A DNA stretch of 32,092 nucleotides from Candidatus Hydrogenedentota bacterium. Its GTDB lineage: Bacteria > Hydrogenedentota > Hydrogenedentia > Hydrogenedentales > SLHB01. The position numbers and the translations under genes are program-made. Shown in pieces: positions 22,995 through 29,181 of this stretch (within the stretch, counting starts at the first letter, position 1; each line of letters begins with the position of its first letter). The stretch lies in NCBI GenBank assembly GCA_903925285.1, contig CAIYET010000162.1, positions 1-32,092 on the forward strand, written 5' to 3'. The notes below the pieces were generated by a model. That model was not told where the DNA came from, searched no databases, and saw only the letters and a list, made by a program, of their open reading frames with translations.

Positions 22995-23993
22995 ATGATC
23001 TGCGAAGCGACGGCCTATGCGCGCGCGGGGTTGGTTGGCAACCCTTCTGACGGCTATTTCGGCAAGACGATCAGTTTCGCGATCCGCGACTTTTCGGCGA
23101 AAGTCACGTTGTACGAAAGCCCGGATCTCGAAATCGTCCCGAGCTTCCAGGACGGCTTCAAGTACGCCTCGATGCGCGAAATGCGCGAGGACGTCAAGGT
23201 CCAGGGTTATTATGGCGGCATTCGTCTCATGAAGGCCACGATCTGCAAGTTCGACGAGTATTGCGAACGGAACCGTATCGAGTTGCCGGGCCGCAACTTC
23301 TCGATCCGGTATCGTTCGACGATCCCGCAGCGCGTGGGTTTGGCCGGTTCGAGTGCGCTGGTTACGGCGACATTGAGCTGTCTCATGGAATTTTACGAGG
23401 CCGATATCCCGAAAGAAATCCAGCCGAATCTGACGCTGAGCGTCGAGCGCGACGAACTCGGCATCGCGGCGGGTCTTCAGGACCGCGTCATCCAAGTCTA
23501 CGAGGGACTGGTCTTCATGGATTTCGACCGCGCTCTCCTCGAGGGGCGCGGGTATGGCGAGTATGAGGAATTGGATCCGGCGTACCTGCCGAAGCTCTTC
23601 ATCGCGTACCGAACCGACCTCGCCGAGGGCAGCGAGGTGTTTCACAATAACATTCGTGACAGGTGGCTGGCCAGCGACCCGGAAGTCGTCGAGGCCATGC
23701 ACGATTTCGCGTCGTACGCACAAACCGTCCGCGATCTGCTCGTCGCGGAACGCGGCAACGAGATCGGTCCTTGGATGGACAAGAACTTCGACCGGCGCCT
23801 CTCGATTTTCGAACTCGATCCGAAAAACGTCGATATGGTCATGCGCGCGCGATCCGTCGGCGCACACTGCAAGTTCGCAGGGTCCGGCGGCGCGGTCGTC
23901 GGTTGCTACGAAGACGACGCCATATACGAGAAACTCGAACAGGTATATGCTGAAACGGGCGCGGTCATCTTCAAGCCCGATATCGCGGTATAG
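22995..23993 (+). CDS. GHMP-family kinase, glucuronokinase homologue
   Basis: The 332-residue product is a GHMP sugar kinase whose motifs follow plant glucuronokinase (D-glucuronate 1-kinase) along the whole length: GLVGNPSDGYFGKTIS near the N-terminus, YYGGIRLMKATICKF, the ATP loop IPQRVGLAGSSALVTATLSC, ELGIAAGLQDRVIQVYEGLV, NFDRRLSIF and the C-terminal GHMP motif AHCKFAGSGGAVVG. It should phosphorylate C1 of an uronic acid or related sugar. I chose ATG 22995 because homology begins there; upstream codons in the frame are the inverted repeat. The ribosome-binding site is weak. The gene is 13 nt ahead of the DegT gene. The assignment rests on recalled family sequence, so the true substrate may differ. 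Confidence 0.82.
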   Translation: MICEATAYARAGLVGNPSDGYFGKTISFAIRDFSAKVTLYESPDLEIVPSFQDGFKYASMREMREDVKVQGYYGGIRLMKATICKFDEYCERNRIELPGRNFSIRYRSTIPQRVGLAGSSALVTATLSCLMEFYEADIPKEIQPNLTLSVERDELGIAAGLQDRVIQVYEGLVFMDFDRALLEGRGYGEYEELDPAYLPKLFIAYRTDLAEGSEVFHNNIRDRWLASDPEVVEAMHDFASYAQTVRDLLVAERGNEIGPWMDKNFDRRLSIFELDPKNVDMVMRARSVGAHCKFAGSGGAVVGCYEDDAIYEKLEQVYAETGAVIFKPDIAV

Positions 23994-24006
23994 AGAGGTC
24001 GGCGAA

Positions 24007-25257
24007 ATGGAAGCAAGACCGGCGTTGGCGATTCACGGCGGCGACAAGGTCCGGACCGAATCGATGACAACGAGCGGTCCGCGGTTCGACGATCAGGAAT
24101 TGAAGGAACTGAAGGAGACGCTGGACCAGCAGACGCTCTTTTATTGGTACGGCGAGAAGGTCAAGACGTTCCGACGCCAGTTTGCCACGATGTACGGCGT
24201 CAAACATTGCCACATGGTCACGAGCGGAACCGCCGCGCTCCATGTCGCGACCGCCAGCGTCGGCGTCGGTCCCGGCGACGAGGTCATCACGACGCCTATC
24301 ACCGATCAGGGCACGATCATCGCAATCCTCGCACAAGGCGGCGTGCCGATTTTCGCGGACCTCGATCCGCACAATTACGCCGTCACGGCCAAGACCATCG
24401 AACCATGTATCACGAAGAAGACCAAGGCCGTCATCGTCGTCCATCTCGCCGGTTCTCCCGCCGATATGGACCCGATCCTGCGCATGGCGCGAAAACGCAA
24501 AATCAAGGTCATCGAAGACTGCGCGCAGAGTTATCTGTGCTGGTACAAAGGTCGGCTCGCCGGAACCATGGGCGATATCGGCTGCTTCTCGCTCAACGAT
24601 TTCAAACATATCAGCGCGGGCGACGCCGGCATGGTCCTCACCAACGACGATGCCCTCGCCGAACGCGCCCAGTTGTTCCTCGATAAGGGCTATTCGCGCG
24701 ACGGTTCCGGACGGCATCCGCCCTTCCTCGCGTCGAATTACCGCCCGAGCGAGTTGCACGCCGCCGTCGCCATCGCCCAGTTGCGCAAGCTGCCCGGTAT
24801 CGTCGCCCAGCGCAACCGCCTCGGCGACCGCCTCACCGCCGCCCTCAAAGACGTGCCCGGCATCTCGCCGCACAAGGTGTTGCCCGGCTGCAAAAGTTCC
24901 TACTGGTTCTACATGGGCCGCATGGACCCGAAACGCCTGAAAGTCTCGCGCGACGATTTCACCGCCGCCGTCGCCGCCGAAGGCGTGCCCATCAGCAGCG
25001 GCTACATCGGCAAGATGGTTTACGAATATCCGGTCCTCATGGAACATCGCGCCTTCGAAAATTGCTCGTACCCATGGGACGGCATCTACGGTCGAAAAGT
25101 CGAATACGGTCCCGGCCTCTGCCCCACCGCCGAAACCATCGAAGCCACATCGTGGCGCTGTCCAATCAACGAGAATATGACGGAGAAAGATATCGACGAT
25201 ATCGCCGCAGCAATCAGGAAAGTCGCGACATGGTTTGCAGGGAATAAGAGGGATTAG
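24007..25257 (+). CDS. DegT/DnrJ/EryC1/StrS family aminotransferase
   Basis: The 416-residue protein is a PLP-dependent sugar or cyclitol aminotransferase. It begins LAIHGGDKVRTESM, typical of the group that includes L-glutamine:scyllo-inosose aminotransferase. It shows VTSGTAALHVATASVGVGPGDEVITTP, IEDCAQSYLCWYKGRLAG and FSLNDFKHISAGDAGM, in which Lys200 should carry PLP, then NYRPSELHAAVAIAQL. It would turn a keto-sugar or inosose into the amine. A GAGAGG ribosome-binding site precedes ATG 24007. The stop TAG (25255-25257) lies in the first unit of a heptamer array. The context (kinase before, class-III aminotransferases and dehydrogenase after) suggests an amino-sugar or aminocyclitol pathway; the substrate is inference. 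Confidence 0.9.
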   Translation: MEARPALAIHGGDKVRTESMTTSGPRFDDQELKELKETLDQQTLFYWYGEKVKTFRRQFATMYGVKHCHMVTSGTAALHVATASVGVGPGDEVITTPITDQGTIIAILAQGGVPIFADLDPHNYAVTAKTIEPCITKKTKAVIVVHLAGSPADMDPILRMARKRKIKVIEDCAQSYLCWYKGRLAGTMGDIGCFSLNDFKHISAGDAGMVLTNDDALAERAQLFLDKGYSRDGSGRHPPFLASNYRPSELHAAVAIAQLRKLPGIVAQRNRLGDRLTAALKDVPGISPHKVLPGCKSSYWFYMGRMDPKRLKVSRDDFTAAVAAEGVPISSGYIGKMVYEYPVLMEHRAFENCSYPWDGIYGRKVEYGPGLCPTAETIEATSWRCPINENMTEKDIDDIAAAIRKVATWFAGNKRD

Positions 25258-25309
25258 GAGTTAGGAGTTAGAATGTCGCACACTCTAACTCCTAACTCCT
25301 AACTCCTAC
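25254..25309. repeat. TTAGGAG heptamer array with perfect 19-bp arms
   Basis: The arm 25254-25272 is the exact reverse complement of 25284-25302, with an 11-nt loop ATGTCGCACAC; a further partial unit follows to 25309. It begins within the DegT stop region and ends a few bases before the ribosome-binding site of the next gene. It is the best-preserved TTAGGAG array in the window. Confidence 0.88.
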
Positions 25310-25324
25310 TACGTGGAGGCTGTT

Positions 25325-26713
25325 ATGGGAAATATGACGCAGGCGGACAAGCAAGAGGTCGAGGAACTTTTCGGACGACATATCAACCGGTCGCAGATAC
25401 GGTATCTTAAGGCGGGCCATCTGGACGTACTCGAAGCGAACCGGCACGGGGTCTACTTCTCGGATGCCGTATCGGGCAAGCCCATGTTCGACTGTTTCAC
25501 GTCGGCAGGCTCGTTCAATGTCTCGCGGCACAATCCGGTCGTCATGCAGGCACTCGAAGAGGCAATCGCGAACCTCGACATGGGTACGCACGACCTCCCG
25601 AGCGCGCCTAAGATCGCCTTGGCGAAACGCTTGGTCGAGCTTGCTCCGGACGACCTGAACGGCGTTCTATTTGCGGCGGGTGGCGGCGACGCGATCGATT
25701 GCGCAATAAAACTGGCGCGCGGCGCGACGGGCCGTGGCGAGGTCATTTCGACCGTCAAGGCGTATCATGGCCATACGGGCTTCGCGTTATCCGCCAACGG
25801 CAAGGAGTATTACCGTCGTTATTTCGAGCCGCTTATGCCGGGGTTCACGTTTCTCCCCTTCAACGACCTGGAAGCCGCGCGTCGAAGCATCTCGCGCGAC
25901 ACTGCCGCCGTGATCTTGGAGCCAGTCCAAGGCGAGGCGGGTATTTTCGCTGCCGACGATGCGTACCTGCGCGGCTTGCGCCGGTTGTGCGACGAAAACG
26001 GCGCGCTGCTAATCTTCGACGAAATCCAGACCGCGTTCGGGCGGACGGGCCGCCTGTTCGCGTGCCAACACTCCGGAGTGACACCCGACATCATGACCGT
26101 GGCCAAATCGCTGAGCGGCGCGTTGTATCCAAACGCGGCGGTCCTGTACCGGCACATTGCGCGTTTGACGGATTTCATCGATGCGAATCCGGAATTCCAC
26201 GAAACCTACAGCGGCGGGTCGGACATCGCGTGCCATGTCTCGTTGCGGGCAATCGAGTACATCGTCGAGAACCGGCTCTGGGAAAATGCGGAAAGGATGG
26301 GCGCGCGCCTGTGTAGCGCGCTGACGGACCTCATGAAGCAGCAGCCGAAAGTGATCAAGGCCGTCCGAGGACTCGGCTTGATGGTCGGCATCGAGTACCA
26401 GCACGAGTTCATGGGACCGATGATGGCCGACGCGCTCGCGCGGCATGGCGTGTTTGCAGTCTACTCGGGCAACGCGCCGCAGGTCATGCGGTTCATGGCG
26501 CCCCTCACGATTACCGTCGAGGAAATGGACGCCGTTATCGCGGCGATCCGTGCGGCGGTACGCGACATGCGGACGCTGCTCCCGATTGCGCGCGCCGCAG
26601 CGCGGATACCCGGCGTGCTCTCGCTATTGAACAACGAAAAAGCACAGATAGCCCTATTCGGATTCCTGCGCCGCTTCGAGCGCGAGGAACACCCACGAGG
26701 AGACACGCCATGA
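25325..26713 (+). CDS. Class-III (GSA/ornithine-type) aminotransferase
   Basis: The 462-residue protein has the class-III fold: FAAGGGDAIDCAIKLAR, the ring-stacking region VKAYHGHTGFALS, VILEPVQGEAGIF, LLIFDEIQTAFGRTGRLFA with the PLP-contacting Asp, and PDIMTVAKSLSGALYPNAA with the Schiff-base Lys261. A helical, Arg-rich tail of about 50 residues after the catalytic domain is unusual. It probably aminates an aldehyde or ketone from this pathway; glutamate-1-semialdehyde activity is not indicated by context. GTGGAGG lies 5 nt before ATG 25325. Its stop overlaps the start of the next gene (ATGA), a paralogue without the lysine, so both chains should be made together. Confidence 0.88.
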   Translation: MGNMTQADKQEVEELFGRHINRSQIRYLKAGHLDVLEANRHGVYFSDAVSGKPMFDCFTSAGSFNVSRHNPVVMQALEEAIANLDMGTHDLPSAPKIALAKRLVELAPDDLNGVLFAAGGGDAIDCAIKLARGATGRGEVISTVKAYHGHTGFALSANGKEYYRRYFEPLMPGFTFLPFNDLEAARRSISRDTAAVILEPVQGEAGIFAADDAYLRGLRRLCDENGALLIFDEIQTAFGRTGRLFACQHSGVTPDIMTVAKSLSGALYPNAAVLYRHIARLTDFIDANPEFHETYSGGSDIACHVSLRAIEYIVENRLWENAERMGARLCSALTDLMKQQPKVIKAVRGLGLMVGIEYQHEFMGPMMADALARHGVFAVYSGNAPQVMRFMAPLTITVEEMDAVIAAIRAAVRDMRTLLPIARAAARIPGVLSLLNNEKAQIALFGFLRRFEREEHPRGDTP

Positions 26714-27924
26714 TGCCCGAAAACACCGATGCGCTGTTCTCCGAAGGGCGGCGCAAACATATCCGCGCCATCGGACACGACATCATGGAAGGCGCGCGGC
26801 TAGGCAGCTATCTCAGCGATGCGCAAGGCCGACGTTACCTCGACGCGTATTGCTCGGCGGGCACGTTCAACCTCGGACGCCGACATCCCGAACTGGCCGC
26901 CGAACTGCTCGATGCCATGCGCGAAACCGATATCGGCAACTTCCCGATGATCTCGAAGGAGAAGGCGTTCCTGGGCCGCGACCTCGCTGCATTCTGCGGT
27001 GGCGCGCTCGAATGCTGCGTCTTCGGCGTCATGCGCGGAGAGCCTATCGAAGCCGCATGCAAGATCGCGCGCGGCTACTCGGGGCGCCCAAAGTTGGTCA
27101 CGCCCGATGGCGGCTGGTACGGACAAACCGGCTTCGCACTGTCGCTCTCCGAAGCGCCCGGCAAATCACGCTACGAGCCGCTTATCCCCGAAGTCCAAAC
27201 CGTTCCCTTCGGCGACGCCGACGCCGCCTCGCGCGCCATCGACGAACGCACCGCCGCGTTCGTCATCGAGCCGATCCAGGTCGAAAACCATTGCCGGGCC
27301 GCATCCGCCGATTATCTACTGGCCATGGCCAAAGCGTGCAGCGAACACGGCGCGCTGTTGATTGTCGACGAAACGCAGACGGGATTCGGGCGTACGGGAC
27401 GCAAATTCGCATACGAAGCGTTCGGCATTCACCCCGACATACTCCTGCTCGGCGAGGCGCTGGGCGGCGGCCTCTTCCCCATCGCCGCCACCGTTTTCAC
27501 GCAACAGGCCAACCGCTTTCTCAATGCGCATCCGCTGATCCACCTCTCGACCTTCGGCGGCGCCGACATCGGTTGCCGCGTCGCACGAAAAGCGCTCGAA
27601 ATCTACGAGCGCGAACAACCCTGGCGCAACGCCGCCGCGATGGGCGAACGTCTCGATCACGCCTTGCACGACCTCGCACAGGAGCCGCGCAGCCCCATTC
27701 AGAGCGTCGCTGGACTCGGCCTCGTCTGGTCGCTCGACCTCGGCACGCCCGAACGTGCCAACAGCTTCTGCCAGGCCGCTTCGCGCGCCGGACTGCTGAT
27801 CGCGCCCGGAAAAGTCGCCCGGAACACCGTGGTGCTGCGCCCAAGTCTCCTCATCACCGCAGCGGAACTCGACGAAATGACCGAAATCTTGCGCGCGACA
27901 ACCACCCATGATCCCCTCCCATGA
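26710..27924 (+). CDS. Class-III aminotransferase-fold protein lacking the PLP lysine
   Basis: The 404-residue protein aligns with class-III aminotransferases and with its upstream neighbour: SAGTFNLGRRHPELAAELLDA, FVIEPIQVENHCRA, LLIVDETQTGFGRTGRKFA and PDILLLGEALGGGLFPIAA. In the last motif the Schiff-base lysine is replaced by glutamate (Glu249, GAG at 27454-27456). The usual SGxEA phosphate loop reads MRGEP, and YHG reads WYG. The enzyme therefore should not be able to form the normal internal aldimine. The frame is full length and intact, with ordinary codon use, so it is not a decaying pseudogene. It is translationally coupled on both sides (ATGA at 26710 and 27921). A partner subunit or a lysine-independent reaction are the likely roles. 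Confidence 0.85.
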   Translation: MMPENTDALFSEGRRKHIRAIGHDIMEGARLGSYLSDAQGRRYLDAYCSAGTFNLGRRHPELAAELLDAMRETDIGNFPMISKEKAFLGRDLAAFCGGALECCVFGVMRGEPIEAACKIARGYSGRPKLVTPDGGWYGQTGFALSLSEAPGKSRYEPLIPEVQTVPFGDADAASRAIDERTAAFVIEPIQVENHCRAASADYLLAMAKACSEHGALLIVDETQTGFGRTGRKFAYEAFGIHPDILLLGEALGGGLFPIAATVFTQQANRFLNAHPLIHLSTFGGADIGCRVARKALEIYEREQPWRNAAAMGERLDHALHDLAQEPRSPIQSVAGLGLVWSLDLGTPERANSFCQAASRAGLLIAPGKVARNTVVLRPSLLITAAELDEMTEILRATTTHDPLP

Positions 27925-29132
27925 AGGCACTCTATTTCGAGAATAAACTGTGGAAGGTGGCCGCGCTCAAAGTAGCCGAACGATTCAACCGTTACGCGGC
28001 ATTTGGTCCCTTGTCGCCATTGCGGTACGCGGACATCCCCGAACCTCAACTCCCGAATGCACGCTGGATTAAAGTCCGCAATCGCGCCTGCGGACTTTGC
28101 GGCACGGACATCCATTTCATGTTCATGGAGATTGCGCCCAGCAGCTACAACGCTGCATTGCCCGGCATCGCACGCAAGTTCCTCGGACACGAACTCGTCG
28201 GCGAGGTCGTCGAGACCGGTTCCGATGTCGACAATGTCGCCGTGGGCGACCGCGTGGCCATGCGTATCGACTGGCCGTCGTGCAGCCAGATGGAGATCGC
28301 GCCGCCGTGTGCCGCCTGCGCCGCCGGACAGTACATGCTGTGCGAAAACCTGGGACGCGGCGCGCTGGCCATCGAGAATGCCGGCGGCGGTTTTTCGCCA
28401 TTCATGGTCATGCACCGCACACAGCCATACCGCATTCCGGACGTCTTGAGCGACGACCAAGCCCTGCTCATCGAACCGATGGCCTGCGCCGCGCACGGCG
28501 TCCTGAAAGCCCGGCCCACGGCAGGCCAACGAGTCCTCGTCATCGGCGGCGGCACGCTGGGTCTGTTGACCGTCGCCGCGTCGCGCGCGATCGCGCCAGA
28601 AGCGCCTGTGTGGTGTTTGACGCGTTATGGGTTCCAGACCGAAGTCGCGCGCAAGCTCGGCGCGGAAATTATCGAGGACGGCGCGCGCGTGTACGAGCGC
28701 GTCGCGCATGCGAGCGACGCCCGGCACGTGCGCGGACTCATGGGCAACGAAATCATCCTTGGCGGATTCGACGTCGTCTACGATTCCGTCGGCAGCGACT
28801 CGAGCCTGCATAACGCACTACGCTGGACCAAAGGCGGCGGACGCGTCGTCCTGATCGGCATCAATTTCAACCCCGGACGCATCGACTATTCGCCCATCTG
28901 GGCGCGCGAGGTAACAGTCACCGGCATCAACTGCCACGCAACCGAGTCCGACGGACGCCACTCGTTCGACATCGCCGCCGAGTTGCTTCAACGCCGGTGC
29001 ATCGATCCCGCCGACATCATTACACACCGTTTCCCCGTCTCGCGCTTCCGCGACGCCGTCAAAGCCTTCCACAACAAGCGCGAATCGAAGGCCATCAAGA
29101 TTGTCCTTGATATAGAAGAGAATGAAAGGTGA
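27921..29132 (+). CDS. Zinc-dependent medium-chain alcohol/polyol dehydrogenase
   Basis: The 403-residue protein is an MDR-family zinc dehydrogenase. Catalytic zinc ligands are in ACGLCGTDIHF (Cys60) and FLGHELVGEV (His90, Glu91). A possible structural-zinc lobe follows (PPCAACAAGQYMLCENLG). The NAD(P)-binding Rossmann motif is VLVIGGGTLGLLTVAA, and the C-terminal part shows GGGRVVLIGINF and KIVLDIEE. The catalytic lobe has an insert (residues about 68-85). It overlaps the previous gene by ATGA and is the last gene of the block. With the aminotransferases it could oxidise a sugar or cyclitol hydroxyl to the carbonyl that is aminated. Substrate unknown. Confidence 0.9.
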   Translation: MKALYFENKLWKVAALKVAERFNRYAAFGPLSPLRYADIPEPQLPNARWIKVRNRACGLCGTDIHFMFMEIAPSSYNAALPGIARKFLGHELVGEVVETGSDVDNVAVGDRVAMRIDWPSCSQMEIAPPCAACAAGQYMLCENLGRGALAIENAGGGFSPFMVMHRTQPYRIPDVLSDDQALLIEPMACAAHGVLKARPTAGQRVLVIGGGTLGLLTVAASRAIAPEAPVWCLTRYGFQTEVARKLGAEIIEDGARVYERVAHASDARHVRGLMGNEIILGGFDVVYDSVGSDSSLHNALRWTKGGGRVVLIGINFNPGRIDYSPIWAREVTVTGINCHATESDGRHSFDIAAELLQRRCIDPADIITHRFPVSRFRDAVKAFHNKRESKAIKIVLDIEENER

Positions 29133-29181
29133 ATGGGCTCGAATCTCGGATCCCGAATATCGAGTTTCAGCCCTTCAATTC

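Noticed and set aside
22804..22998. 64-codon frame over the 33-bp inverted repeat
   Set aside because: Most of its codons are the inverted repeat itself, and it overlaps the start of the kinase gene; it looks like a repeat artefact.
5539..25309. CRISPR array
   Set aside because: The repeats are contiguous 7-mers without spacers, scattered at gene borders, and no cas gene is present.
26710..27924. Calling the lysine-less aminotransferase a pseudogene
   Set aside because: The frame is full length, keeps other family motifs, and is coupled by 4-nt overlaps on both sides, which does not look like decay.
29133..29181. Terminator between the dehydrogenase and propeller genes
   Set aside because: The convergent 49-bp gap has only a weak GGGCT/AGCCC pairing with large mismatched loops and no T-run.
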